Origin: JACZXC01 sp036447375
GTDB taxonomy: Bacteria; Myxococcota_A; UBA9160; SMWR01
NCBI GenBank assembly: GCA_036447375.1
Contig: JAZFUU010000222.1
Span: forward strand, 1 to 9,977
Direction of reading: 5' to 3'
Length of the DNA stretch: 9,977 nt
Shown: piece by piece, positions 1-6,618 of the stretch
Position numbering within the stretch: position 1 is the first letter of the stretch
Layout: each line of letters starts with the position of its first letter
Translations under genes and position numbers: made by a program
The notes under the pieces: model-generated
The model's input: only the letters and a program-made list of their open reading frames with translations
Database searches by the model: none
Told to the model about the DNA's origin: nothing

Positions 1-22
1 TACCAGACTGCTCTACCCCGCA
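1..22 (-). tRNA. initiator tRNA-fMet, 5' end only (partial)
   Basis: Read on the minus strand from base 22, the sequence gives a 7-base acceptor strand (UGCGGGG), U8, A9, a D-stem 5' strand GAGC and a D-loop beginning AGUCUGGUA. This matches the first 22 bases of bacterial initiator tRNA closely (E. coli: CGCGGGGUGGAGCAGCCUGGUA). A purine at position 11 (A11) is an initiator hallmark; elongator tRNAs normally have a pyrimidine there. Base 1 is U, where E. coli has C; a weak or absent 1:72 pair is the known requirement. The anticodon and the rest lie beyond the left edge, so identity is inferred from the 5' end only. A promoter on the same strand just upstream supports a real gene. Confidence 0.72.
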
Positions 23-36
23 ACAATGCGGCCGTA

Positions 37-65
37 GTGATATCCGCTGCTCCCGTGGCTGTCAA
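37..65 (-). promoter_or_regulatory. sigma70-type promoter for the initiator tRNA
   Basis: On the minus strand a perfect -35 hexamer TTGACA (bases 65-60) is followed after exactly 17 bases by TATCAC (bases 42-37) as -10. Transcription would start near base 30, about 8 bases before the predicted tRNA 5' end at base 22. The stretch after the -10 is GC-rich (TACGGCC), as in stringently controlled stable-RNA promoters. The hexamers and spacing are seen directly; promoter activity and stringent control are inferred. Confidence 0.65.
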
Positions 66-171
66 ACCGGGCCGCCTGCACCCCGCCTGCAGCCGGGCTG
101 CGCAGATAAGTCCTTGAAGTCATTGCCACTTTTTGTCCCGATCGGCCAATACCCAACAAGGAGAAACTTCG

Positions 172-750
172 ATGCAGAAGCTCTCATGGTTCGGGTGTCT
201 GTCAATTGCGGGTCTGGTCTCGGGAATGGCGTGGGTGGCTCCGGCCGCTGCGAAGACCGTCTATTCCTGGCGCACCGAAGACGGGGTGTATGCCTTCACG
301 GATGATCGCGATGCGATCCCTGCGCGCTATCGCGCCGAAGCGGTCAAGCGAAGTTCGGCACACCTTCGAAACTACGATCGCTACACGCCCCAGGCTAAAG
401 GCATCGGCGCCGCCTACGCGGCGGAACTGACCACGCGGCTGGAGCACCTGCGCGAGTTCAACCGCGAAGTACCCGAGACGCGAAACCGACCGGCCATGGC
501 CCGATTCGGTGGAGCCTCGGAGACGATTCGACTGAGCACGGGCGACGAAAACGCACCCACCATCGACATCCGTACCGATGGGGACGGCCCGCCCATCGTG
601 GTCGAAACGCTCTTTACCCGACCCGAGGGCGGGGCGGTCACACGCCAGAGCCTGGTGGTGAGCCGCGGAGGCAAGACCGTGGCGGTGGTGCTGCCGCGCT
701 CGGTCGAGATCAACGTCAACGACATCATCGACGAAAGCGACTTTCGCTAG
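172..750 (+). CDS. exported protein with DUF4124-like N-terminal domain
   Basis: 192-residue protein of unknown function, predicted to be exported to the periplasm. The start is the ATG at 172, preceded by AAGGAG (158-163) with 8 bases between; an in-frame TTG at 133 lacks such a site and would put extra residues ahead of the signal peptide. Residues 1-27 form a signal peptide (hydrophobic core 9-25, likely cleavage after Ala27 in PAAA|K). The mature protein opens with a YSWRTEDGVYAFTDD stretch (residues 31-45), typical of DUF4124, a short domain common at the N-terminus of proteobacterial exported proteins. The middle is charged and helical; the C-terminal half (about 115-192) looks beta-rich and ends with an acidic DIIDESDFR. 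It stands alone, divergent from the tRNA and convergent with the next two genes. Function unknown. Confidence 0.85.
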   Translation: MQKLSWFGCLSIAGLVSGMAWVAPAAAKTVYSWRTEDGVYAFTDDRDAIPARYRAEAVKRSSAHLRNYDRYTPQAKGIGAAYAAELTTRLEHLREFNREVPETRNRPAMARFGGASETIRLSTGDENAPTIDIRTDGDGPPIVVETLFTRPEGGAVTRQSLVVSRGGKTVAVVLPRSVEINVNDIIDESDFR

Positions 751-755
751 TCGCT

Positions 756-777
756 CCCCCGCCGGGCGTCGCGGGGG
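756..777. terminator. GC hairpin between convergent genes
   Basis: CCCCCGC (756-762) and GCGGGGG (771-777) form a perfect 7-bp GC stem with an 8-base loop, in the 42-base gap between two convergent stop codons (750 and 793). The position suits a shared transcription terminator. No T-run follows on either strand, so it is not a textbook intrinsic terminator. Confidence 0.4.
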
Positions 778-792
778 CGGCGCGCGAGAGGT

Positions 793-1167
793 TCAGGACT
801 CGGGGAGCGGCGCCGTCGGCGCGTCGTGCAGATAGCCCGGCGGCACGCCCTCGCGCCTCGCTTCATCCCGAAATTCCACGAGCCAGCGCTCGGCCTCGGC
901 CCAGGCCTCTAGCGCCGCTTCGCGCTGCACGAGAATCTCCTGCTTCTCTTTTCCGCGAACGCTTCGGCGATGCCGCGACTTCTGATACGCCGCGAGGGCC
1001 GATGCGTAGTGTCGGCGTTCGTAGTCGACCGTGTGGATCGCCTCCCGATGACGCTTCTGCCAGTGCGTCCACTCACGTTCATTGGCGACAGCCGGCGAGG
1101 CGAGCCCGCAAAGGGATGCCGCCGCCATCAGCGCCATGCCCAGACCGATCCATCGTCGCGCCCTCAC
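793..1167 (-). CDS. small exported helical protein, unknown function
   Basis: 124 residues from a GTG at 1167. Residues 1-28 form a signal peptide (MRARRW, hydrophobic core, cleavage likely after Ala28 in AVA|N). The mature part is rich in Arg, Glu, Gln and Ala and looks almost wholly helical (about residues 30-105), possibly a coiled coil, then a Pro-rich tail (TAPLPES). The frame stays open far upstream to 1650, but that part runs antiparallel-free through the lipoprotein gene in another frame and is a GC-rich shadow. An in-frame GTG at 1197 and ATGs at 1137 and 1128 are alternative starts; 1167 gives the most complete signal peptide. It begins 41 bases after the stop of the upstream lipoprotein gene, so the two are probably co-transcribed. 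No family recognised. Confidence 0.7.
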   Translation of the reverse strand: MRARRWIGLGMALMAAASLCGLASPAVANEREWTHWQKRHREAIHTVDYERRHYASALAAYQKSRHRRSVRGKEKQEILVQREAALEAWAEAERWLVEFRDEARREGVPPGYLHDAPTAPLPES

Positions 1168-1208
1168 AGTCTCGAGCTTCGGGCGAAGCCGACCCACGAC
1201 CGCGAGGG

Positions 1209-1631
1209 CTACTTGATGCCCGCGACGAGTTTCTGGATCGTCGGTCGAACCCACCACTGGCCACCGACGCCAACGCGCCGCCACTCCTGCGTCTCGCGGA
1301 TGACGCGATCGAGGTACGTGCCCCGTGCGTAGGCGCGGTAGGTCACGTTCACGGTCGCCTCGCTCGAGGAGATGTAGTGAATCGATCCGATGTCGTAGTC
1401 GGTGATTCGAATGTTCGCGAAGGCGGTGGCGGTTTCGAAGAACGCCTCGCGCAGTTCCGGATCCACGAATTCGCCGGCCTTCTCGAGGTTGCCCCAACGA
1501 ATCGATTGGGTGTAGGTGAGCTGTGAATTCTTGAGAGCGTTGCGCCAGCCCATCGGATCGCTGAGGCTGATGCACCCGGGACTGGCGCCGAGCAGCAGGA
1601 CCATGAACAGGCCGGTGACACGAATGCGCAT
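1209..1631 (-). CDS. probable lipoprotein of about 140 residues, possible NTF2-like fold
   Basis: 140 residues from an ATG at 1631, preceded by a strong purine-rich site GGAAGGGGG (1648-1640) with 8 bases between. The N-terminus MRIRVTGLFMVLLLG is a signal sequence ending in ASPGC; Cys20 would be the lipidated residue, though Pro at -2 makes the lipobox imperfect. The mature domain has a helical first part (ALKNSQLTYTQSIRWGNLEK, then EFVDPELREAFFE), followed by alternating strands (RITDYDIGSIHYI, EATVNVTYRAYA) and a C-terminal QEWRRVGVGGQWWVRP. Helices followed by a curved sheet, with a Trp-rich last strand, resemble NTF2-like/DUF4440-type proteins; this is a fold impression, not a motif match. 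First gene of a likely two-gene operon with the helical exported protein downstream. Likely anchored in the inner or outer membrane facing the periplasm. Confidence 0.82.
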   Translation of the reverse strand: MRIRVTGLFMVLLLGASPGCISLSDPMGWRNALKNSQLTYTQSIRWGNLEKAGEFVDPELREAFFETATAFANIRITDYDIGSIHYISSSEATVNVTYRAYARGTYLDRVIRETQEWRRVGVGGQWWVRPTIQKLVAGIK

Positions 1632-1780
1632 GCTGGAAACCCCCTTCCACGGCGACCGGCAGAAGGACTCGCAGGTCCCGGCCGGCGCTGAGTTTCTATC
1701 GGCGCACCGGCAGACGCGCCTGAGCGGCCTGTGATATGCTCGCAGTCGATCCGTTAACTCTTTGATATTAAAGATATTTT
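1632..1780. promoter_or_regulatory. divergent promoter region with AT-rich island
   Basis: 149 bases separate the divergent starts of the lipoprotein gene (1631, -) and the ROK kinase (1781, +). On the plus strand TGATATGCT (1732-1740) fits an extended -10 (TGn followed by TATGCT); no clear -35 precedes it, and transcription would start about 34 bases before the kinase ATG. Bases 1761-1780 are almost purely A and T in an otherwise GC-rich window, and contain a direct repeat of GATATT (1764-1769 and 1773-1778). This AT-rich island sits directly against the kinase start codon. No convincing minus-strand promoter was found. Confidence 0.4.
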
Positions 1781-2761
1781 ATGCCTGTTCCCGTCCCCGC
1801 CCCCGTCCTGGTTGGGATCGACATCGGCGCCAGCAAGCTGGCTCTGGCCCTGGGCGACGAGAGCGGACGGCCCACGTCGCATTGGCGGCGTGCCATGGAA
1901 GCGACGGATCGCCCCGCGGACGACCTCGCCCGCATTGCCGAGGACGTCCGCGAGCTCCTGGCAGGCGCGGGGAAGACAGCGGCCGATGTCGACTGGATTG
2001 GCGTTTCGGCCCCGGGCCCGATGGATCGGGAGCGGGGCCTGTTGCTGCAGCCGCCCAATCTTCCCGGCTGGAAGGACGTGCCGATTCAATCGACCCTCGC
2101 CGAAGCGTTGGGTGCGCCGGTTCGGCTCGAAAACGACGCCAATGCCGCGGTTCTGGCCGAGTGGCGGCACGGGGCGGGGCAGGGGTTCGAAAATGTCGTC
2201 TACCTGACGGCGTCCACCGGAATCGGTGCGGGGCTGGTGCTCGGGGGGCGCTTGCACCGGGGACGCCGGGGCAACGCGGGCGAGATCGGCCACGCGCCGG
2301 TCGAGTGGGACGGGGCCCGGTGCGTATGTGGTCAGCGCGGCTGTCTCGAGGCCTACGTCGGCGGCGCGGCCTGGACCCGTCGGCTCCGCGAGATCACCCC
2401 GGAGTCGAGTCAGGTGGCACGACTCGCGGGAGACGTCACCCGGGTGAGGCCCGAACACGTCGTGGCGGCGGCGAAGCAGGGCGATGTCTTCGCGCGGTCC
2501 GAGATGGACCGCTTCAATCGGTATCTGGCCCGCGCCATCGTGACCCTGGCGTTTGCGCTCGAGCCCGACGTGGTGGTGTTGGGAACGATTCCCGTGAGTG
2601 CCGGCGAGGCGCTGTGCTTCGCCCCGTTGCGCGAGCGGGTGGCAGCGCAGGTGTGGCCGGTGCTGGGTCGCGATCTGCAGATCCTGCCGGCAGCTCTCGG
2701 TTTCGAACTCCCATACTACGCAGGACTGTGTCTGGCGTTGGAAGGGCGGCAGGGCCGTTAG
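1781..2761 (+). CDS. ROK-family sugar kinase (glucokinase-like)
   Basis: 326 residues, the usual length for ROK kinases, which phosphorylate glucose or related and amino sugars with ATP in the cytoplasm. Visible motifs: the N-terminal phosphate loop VGIDIGASKLALALG (11-25); LENDANAAVLAEW (116-128), with Asp119 as the expected catalytic base; the second phosphate loop STGIGAGLVLGG (145-156); GEIGH (167-171); and the zinc site CVCGQRGCLEAY (181-192), with His171, Cys181, Cys183 and Cys188 as ligands. All key residues are present, so the enzyme should be active. There is no DNA-binding domain, so it is a kinase and not a ROK repressor. The exact sugar cannot be read from sequence: glucose, N-acetylglucosamine, N-acetylmannosamine or fructose are options. 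The ATG at 1781 lacks a clear Shine-Dalgarno site and follows an AT-rich stretch. The stop overlaps the stop of the convergent tgt by 3 bases. Confidence 0.93.
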   Translation: MPVPVPAPVLVGIDIGASKLALALGDESGRPTSHWRRAMEATDRPADDLARIAEDVRELLAGAGKTAADVDWIGVSAPGPMDRERGLLLQPPNLPGWKDVPIQSTLAEALGAPVRLENDANAAVLAEWRHGAGQGFENVVYLTASTGIGAGLVLGGRLHRGRRGNAGEIGHAPVEWDGARCVCGQRGCLEAYVGGAAWTRRLREITPESSQVARLAGDVTRVRPEHVVAAAKQGDVFARSEMDRFNRYLARAIVTLAFALEPDVVVLGTIPVSAGEALCFAPLRERVAAQVWPVLGRDLQILPAALGFELPYYAGLCLALEGRQGR

Positions 2762-3897
2762 AGCCAGTCCTGCTGGAAGGCATCGAAGCGGCCCTGGGAA
2801 ATGGCGAGCCGCGCGCCCTCGAGCAGACGCAAGGTGAAGCGCAGGTTGTGAAGGCTCGCCAAGCGGGCCCCGAGGGCCTCGTTCGTCCGCAGGAGATGGT
2901 GTAGGTAGGCGCGGCTGTGGTGGGCGCAGGTGGTGCAGTCGCACTCGGGGTCGGGCGGTGCGCCGTCTTCACGAAAGCGGGCGCTGCGCAGCTTCAGTAC
3001 ACCCGCGGACGTGAAGAGCGTTCCGTGCCGGCCGTTGCGCGTCGGAATTACGCAGTCGAAGAGATCTACACCGACGGCGATCGCGTCGAGGATTTCGGCG
3101 GGGGGACCGATACCCATCAGATACCGCGGCAACGAAGTCCCCAGCTCCGCGTGGGTGGCCGCCAGCAAATCGCGGCGCTGCGCCGGTTCTTCCGCGAGAC
3201 CGAGCCCGCCGTGGGCGTGGCCGTCGAAGCCCAGGGCCGCCGTGGCCCGGGCGCTCGCCCGGCGCAGGTCTTCCGACAGGCCGCCCTGGACGATTCCGAA
3301 GAGCGCCGGGCTGTGTCGATCTCGCGGTTGCACGGCGCGGCTCCGCTCGGCCCAGCGCAGGGTGCGCTCCATTGCAGCCCGCATGCGGAGAGTGGCGCCG
3401 CCGGTTCCGTCGACGTCTGCATCCGGCGGTTGGCATTCGTCGAGCACCATGGCGATGTCGGATCCCAGCGCCGCTTGGATCGACACGACGCTCTCGGGTG
3501 TCAGGAGTCGACGGCGTCCGTCGAGGGGCGAGGTAATCGTCACGCCCTGTTCCTCGACGATCAGGCGATCGGCCATCGACGTCACCTGGAATCCGCCGCT
3601 GTCCGTGAGCCAGGGACCTCGCCAGCCGGTGAATCCGTGCAGCCCTCCCTGGGCTGCGATCACCGCCTCCCCGGGCCGCTCGTGCAGGTGAAATGTATTT
3701 GCCAGGAGCATCTGTGCCCCCGCGCCCAGCAATTCGCCGGGGGAAATGCCGCGCACGGCGCCGAAGGTCGCCACGGGCATGAAGGCCGGGGTCTCGATCA
3801 CACCGTGCGGTGTCTGGATCCGCCCCCTGCGGGCCGTCCCGTCCTCGGCGAGGATCTCGAAGAAGGCGGGGTTATCGACCGAGTGAAGGGCCGGCAC
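2758..3897 (-). CDS. tgt: queuine/preQ1 tRNA-guanine transglycosylase
   Basis: Exchanges the guanine at wobble position 34 of GUN-anticodon tRNAs (Asp, Asn, His, Tyr) for preQ1, on the way to queuosine. From the GTG at 3897 the protein has 379 residues, close to E. coli Tgt (375). An in-frame ATG at 3963 would add 22 residues lying inside queA and is less likely. Motifs: TPAFMPVATFG (36-46), LANTFHLHERPG (65-76), TDSGGFQ (98-104) with Asp99 as general acid/base, GIVQGG (201-206), the substrate-binding GGLGLAEE region (230-237), and LFDCVIPTRNGRHG (279-292) with Asp281 as nucleophile. The zinc site is intact: Cys319, Cys321, Cys324 and His350. It is the last gene of the GHL10-queA-tgt operon: the GTG starts one base after the queA TGA, without a strong Shine-Dalgarno site, so translation is probably coupled. 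Its TAA stop overlaps the ROK kinase TAG. Confidence 0.95.
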   Translation of the reverse strand: MPALHSVDNPAFFEILAEDGTARRGRIQTPHGVIETPAFMPVATFGAVRGISPGELLGAGAQMLLANTFHLHERPGEAVIAAQGGLHGFTGWRGPWLTDSGGFQVTSMADRLIVEEQGVTITSPLDGRRRLLTPESVVSIQAALGSDIAMVLDECQPPDADVDGTGGATLRMRAAMERTLRWAERSRAVQPRDRHSPALFGIVQGGLSEDLRRASARATAALGFDGHAHGGLGLAEEPAQRRDLLAATHAELGTSLPRYLMGIGPPAEILDAIAVGVDLFDCVIPTRNGRHGTLFTSAGVLKLRSARFREDGAPPDPECDCTTCAHHSRAYLHHLLRTNEALGARLASLHNLRFTLRLLEGARLAISQGRFDAFQQDWL

Positions 3898-3898
3898 G

Positions 3899-4969
3899 TC
3901 AGCGAATGAGCATGGCGTCGCCGTAGGAGTAGAAGCGGTAGCCCTCTCGAATCGCCTCGGCATAGGCGGCGAGGATCGGCTCGCGGCCAGCGAAGGCGGC
4001 GACCAGCAACAGAAGCGAAGAGCGGGGGAGGTGAAAGTTCGTCAGGAGGTGGTCGACGGCGCGAAACTGCGAGCCCGGTCTGAGAAACAGCTCGGTCTGG
4101 CCGCGTCCGGGGCGCACCACTCCGTCGCGATCGGCGCAGGTTTCGAGCACCCGCGCCGTCGTCGTGCCGACGGCGACGATGCGCCCGCCCCGCCGTCGCG
4201 CCCGCGCGATCTGTTCGGCGGTCTCTTCGGAAAGATCGAAGGGCTCGGCGTGCAGGCGGCCCTGGGCCCAGGCCGCGGGAGTCACCGGCCGAAAGGTGCC
4301 CGGTCCGACGTGCAGCACCAGTTCCGCTTGCTCTACCCCGGCCCGCGCGAGATCGGCCAGCAGCCGCGAACTCAAGTGCAATCCGGCGGTCGGCGCAGCG
4401 ACGGAACCGGGCACCCGGGCGAAGGTCGTCTGGTAACGTTCGGCGTCGTTCGCGACCGGCGCGTCGCGGCGAATGTAGGGCGGCAGGGGCGTCTCGCCGA
4501 CGCTGTAGGGCAGGGCGCCCGGTTGAAAAACGAGCCGGACGACGCCTTCGGCGCCGAGTTCCGCGATCTCCGCATCGATTCCGGCTTCCGGGGAGCCGAA
4601 TCGGAACTTCTCTCCCTCGCGGCGCCGACCGCTCGCGCGCAGCAGCGCCCGGTACGAAGTGGGGTGAGACAGCGAATTGGAAGGAGAACTGGGGTGCGAC
4701 GCGTCCGCTCCCAGGAGCAGTGCCTCGGCCACGCCGCCGCTCGCCTTGTGCCCGCGCAGCCGCGCGGAAAGCACCCGCGTCGCGTTGACCACCAGCAGAT
4801 CGCCCTCCCGCAGCCATCGCGGCAACTCGCGCACCCGGCTGTGTCGGCAACAACCTCCCGAACGCTCGAGCACCAGCAGACGTCCGCCGTCGCGTTCGGG
4901 GGGTGGGTGCTGCGCGATGCGGTCGCTGGGAAGCACATAGTCGAAGGCGTCGAGGGGGTCCTCACTCAA
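3899..4969 (-). CDS. queA: S-adenosylmethionine:tRNA ribosyltransferase-isomerase QueA
   Basis: Transfers and isomerises the ribosyl part of S-adenosylmethionine onto preQ1-tRNA to give epoxyqueuosine. The frame is open upstream to 5359, but the typical family start (FDYVLPSDRIAQHPPPERD) begins just after a TTG at 4969, which lies 9 bases after a GAGG site. This start gives 356 residues, the same as E. coli QueA. No ATG is available there. Motifs: GDLLVVNATRVLSARLRG (about 48-65), PLPPYIRR (about 168-175), AAPTAGLHL, HVGPGTFRPV, GTTTARVLE, LLTNFHLPRSSLLLLVAAFAG (read in two parts, about 298-318) and GYRFYSYGDAMLI at the C-terminus. The start overlaps the stop of the upstream GHL10 gene by 8 bases (ATTGAGTGA), and tgt follows one base after its TGA. 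No other queuosine gene (queC, D, E, F, G/H) is in the window. Confidence 0.94.
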   Translation of the reverse strand: MSEDPLDAFDYVLPSDRIAQHPPPERDGGRLLVLERSGGCCRHSRVRELPRWLREGDLLVVNATRVLSARLRGHKASGGVAEALLLGADASHPSSPSNSLSHPTSYRALLRASGRRREGEKFRFGSPEAGIDAEIAELGAEGVVRLVFQPGALPYSVGETPLPPYIRRDAPVANDAERYQTTFARVPGSVAAPTAGLHLSSRLLADLARAGVEQAELVLHVGPGTFRPVTPAAWAQGRLHAEPFDLSEETAEQIARARRRGGRIVAVGTTTARVLETCADRDGVVRPGRGQTELFLRPGSQFRAVDHLLTNFHLPRSSLLLLVAAFAGREPILAAYAEAIREGYRFYSYGDAMLIR

Positions 4970-6209
4970 TGACGGTCGCCTCGCCGATGAGGGCCGCACG
5001 CAGGTCGGGCGCCTCGACGATCGAGTCGTAGGAGAAGAGCGAATCCCCGGCCGCTCCCGCGGCGCGAACGATCCGGAGCTGCTCGAGGGCCCGCTCGGGC
5101 CGGCCGGCGAACAGCCAGGTTCCGAGACCCACCCAGATGCGGTCCCCGATGGGAAGTCCGGCGTAACTCTCGGCGTGATAGCGGAGCGCGCGATCGTCGA
5201 CGGTGTAGGCCATGGGCACCGCAAACTCGAGGAGCCCGGCTTCCAGCCATTGCCGCCAGTCCTGACCCTGCGACAGATAGGCGCGGTCGGCCCAGGCCCA
5301 TACGGCAGCGGAGAGCTGCACCGTGTCGTGGGCGATTCGCGCCGCGAAACGCAGCTCAACCAACAGGGCCGTCAACTGGTCTCGTTTCCACGAGTCCCAC
5401 CGGCTCGCGTTGGTCACGGAATCGCCCAGAGGTGCGTCGAGGCCCGTGTCGCGTTTGAAGCGGGCCCGGGTGGGAGCGCCATAACCGAAGTCGAGCCCCA
5501 CGCCAAAGCGCGAGCCGGGTGCGAACGGAAGCACGTCCGGATAGCGGATGTAGTCGAAGTGAAGGCCGTCGAATTGGGGATAGCGGGTCAGCAATTCGGC
5601 GAAGGTCACGCCCAGGCGTTGGGCCACGCCGGGGGCCGCCGGATCCATCCAGACCCCGGGCGTGCCCATGCGGTAATAGCGACGATCGGGCGCGGGCACG
5701 TCGAAATCGGGGTAGTCGAGCAGCGATCGGCCGAACTGGTCGCTGAGGACGCTGTCGCGGCCCAGGTCGCGGATGAGGGGCGCATCGCGATTGCGCGCCA
5801 GGTTCAGAACGTTCACCCAGGCGTGGACCCGCAGGTCGGCGGCATGCGCCTGGGCGAGCAGCTGGGACAGGGTGTCCTCGCCCGTGGCGGCCATTAGTTC
5901 CCGGTACGGTCCCGCATCGGCGTGGCTGGAGTCGAACCAGGCGCGACCGCCGCGGTAGACCTGGACGAACAGGTCGGTGACCCCGAGCTTCTGGGCATCG
6001 GCAATCAGCAGCGGAATTCGCTCGGGATGCTCAAGGACCCGCTGGCTGCCTTCGCAGAGCACCCACATGCCGCGGGGTCGGGAGACGGGGGGCGGGGCGA
6101 CCGGATCGCCGGAGGAGGCCACCGTTTTGTCGTCTGCGCCCCCACAGGCGATGGCGGCGAGGAGCGCGAGAACGACCCCGCACGGGGCCGGTATTCGGAC
6201 GATCGGCAA
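4962..6209 (-). CDS. GHL10 (DUF187/UPF0748) glycoside-hydrolase-like lipoprotein
   Basis: About 415 residues. The start is probably the TTG at 6209, 9 bases after GGTAGG, giving a lipoprotein signal with Cys22 (LLAAIAC). The ORF reaches an ATG at 6365, but those extra residues have no signal character and would cross the divergent promoter region. After a Pro-rich linker (23-46) comes a TIM-barrel-like domain: GMWVLCEG (47-54), repeated strand-helix units with VTDLFVQVYRGG (77-88) and LRVHAWVNVLN (126-136), WMDPAAPG (187-194), the hallmark QFDGLHFDYIRYP (212-224; Asp214 and Asp219 are candidate active-site residues) and FAVPMAYT (329-336). This is the GHL10 family, which includes E. coli DigH (YddW), a lipoprotein that cleaves peptide-free peptidoglycan strands. 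The same role here is inferred from family; the substrate could also be another polysaccharide. It leads the queA-tgt operon and is divergent from slt. Confidence 0.85.
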   Translation of the reverse strand: MPIVRIPAPCGVVLALLAAIACGGADDKTVASSGDPVAPPPVSRPRGMWVLCEGSQRVLEHPERIPLLIADAQKLGVTDLFVQVYRGGRAWFDSSHADAGPYRELMAATGEDTLSQLLAQAHAADLRVHAWVNVLNLARNRDAPLIRDLGRDSVLSDQFGRSLLDYPDFDVPAPDRRYYRMGTPGVWMDPAAPGVAQRLGVTFAELLTRYPQFDGLHFDYIRYPDVLPFAPGSRFGVGLDFGYGAPTRARFKRDTGLDAPLGDSVTNASRWDSWKRDQLTALLVELRFAARIAHDTVQLSAAVWAWADRAYLSQGQDWRQWLEAGLLEFAVPMAYTVDDRALRYHAESYAGLPIGDRIWVGLGTWLFAGRPERALEQLRIVRAAGAAGDSLFSYDSIVEAPDLRAALIGEATVIE

Positions 6210-6262
6210 GGGAATCAACCTACCCGAGGCCTGTCGGCTCGACAATGGCTCGAAAACGGCTC

Positions 6263-6277
6263 GGCCCGCGACGGGCC
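6263..6277. repeat. short inverted repeat in divergent intergenic region
   Basis: GGCCCG (6263-6268) and CGGGCC (6272-6277) make a perfect 6-bp stem with a 3-base loop (CGA). It lies midway between the divergent starts of the GHL10 lipoprotein gene and slt, just upstream of a plus-strand -35 element. It could be an operator or a hairpin in a leader, but such GC palindromes also arise by chance at this base composition. Confidence 0.3.
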
Positions 6278-6294
6278 CGTGAGCGATCGTGCGT

Positions 6295-6322
6295 TTGACA
6301 CTCCGGCTGTCTCTAGCAAACT
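6295..6322 (+). promoter_or_regulatory. putative promoter for the slt operon
   Basis: A perfect -35 hexamer TTGACA (6295-6300) is followed after 16 bases by CAAACT (6317-6322), only a 3 of 6 match to the -10 consensus. Transcription would start near 6329. This suits the GTG at 6355 as a start (leader of about 26 bases) better than the ATGs at 6331 and 6337. The strong -35 is seen directly; the weak -10 makes the call tentative and could mean activator dependence. Confidence 0.4.
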
Positions 6323-6336
6323 CCGATGGGATGGGG

Positions 6337-6525
6337 ATGGCGTCAGGTATCAGGGTGCGTCGCATTCGAGACGCGTTCGGATGGGTGGTCAGAACGGCGT
6401 GGGGAGGGGTCCTCGTGGCGGGGCTGGCCGCGGTGGCGGTCGCGCGTCAGACCCCGGACCCGATCGAGGCGAGCCGACCCGAGGCCGACGTGTCGGCTCC
6501 GGCGCGGTTGCTGCGCCAGGCCTAA
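6337..6525 (+). pseudogene. slt: N-terminal part of lytic transglycosylase, ended by in-frame TAA
   Basis: 62 codons from the ATG at 6337 (alternatives: ATG 6331, GTG 6355), in the same frame as the transglycosylase that follows. The translated part is a signal peptide (RVRRIRDAFGWVVRTAWGG, then VLVAGLAAVAVA with cleavage likely after Ala36) and the start of the mature chain (PARLLRQA). A TAA at 6523-6525 then interrupts. The next 31 codons (6526-6618) have no stop and encode helical sequence (VERAEALLATLAKQYP) of the kind seen at the start of Slt-type superhelical domains. Read through, the gene would give about 695 residues with an export signal. So this is the severed 5' part of slt: a real nonsense mutation, a sequence error, or a recoded or regulatory stop. 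TAA ends at least tgt and the gene ending at 9837, so general recoding is unlikely. Confidence 0.7.
6523..6525 (+). other. in-frame TAA stop within slt
   Basis: Context is CGC CAG GCC TAA CAA GCC ACC. One substitution from CAA (Gln), GAA (Glu) or AAA (Lys) would make it. The codons on both sides continue an amphipathic, Ala/Arg/Glu/Leu-rich helix. No hairpin or SECIS-like structure was recognised just downstream, and the stop is TAA, the least readthrough-prone of the three. Confidence 0.85.
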
Positions 6526-6618
6526 CAAGCCACCGTCGCCGGCCAGGTCGAGCGAGCCGAGGCGCTGCTCGCCACTCTCGCGAAGCAGTATCCGATCGTC
6601 GCGGATTACGCCGACCTG

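Noticed and set aside
123..152. Plus-strand promoter TTGCCA with a weak downstream -10 before the DUF4124-like gene
   Set aside because: The -10 match is poor and the transcript would begin at or inside the ribosome-binding site.
1168..1650. Upstream extension of the small exported protein gene to an ATG at 1650
   Set aside because: It would overlap the lipoprotein gene in another frame and place the clear signal peptide in mid-protein. Starting at 1167 keeps the signal peptide at the N-terminus.
1754..2944. 396-residue minus-strand open frame opposite the ROK kinase
   Set aside because: It overlaps well-supported ROK and tgt genes, lacks any domain, and has shadow-frame composition (His, Arg, Pro rich).
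2917..3909. 330-residue plus-strand open frame opposite tgt
   Set aside because: It is the antisense shadow of tgt, whose catalytic and zinc residues are all present. It has no motif of its own.
3898..3963. Extended tgt start at the ATG at 3963
   Set aside because: The 22 added residues lie inside queA and show no family similarity. The GTG at 3897 gives the usual Tgt length.
4031..4972. 313-residue plus-strand open frame opposite queA
   Set aside because: Shadow of queA with no domain or plausible ribosome site.
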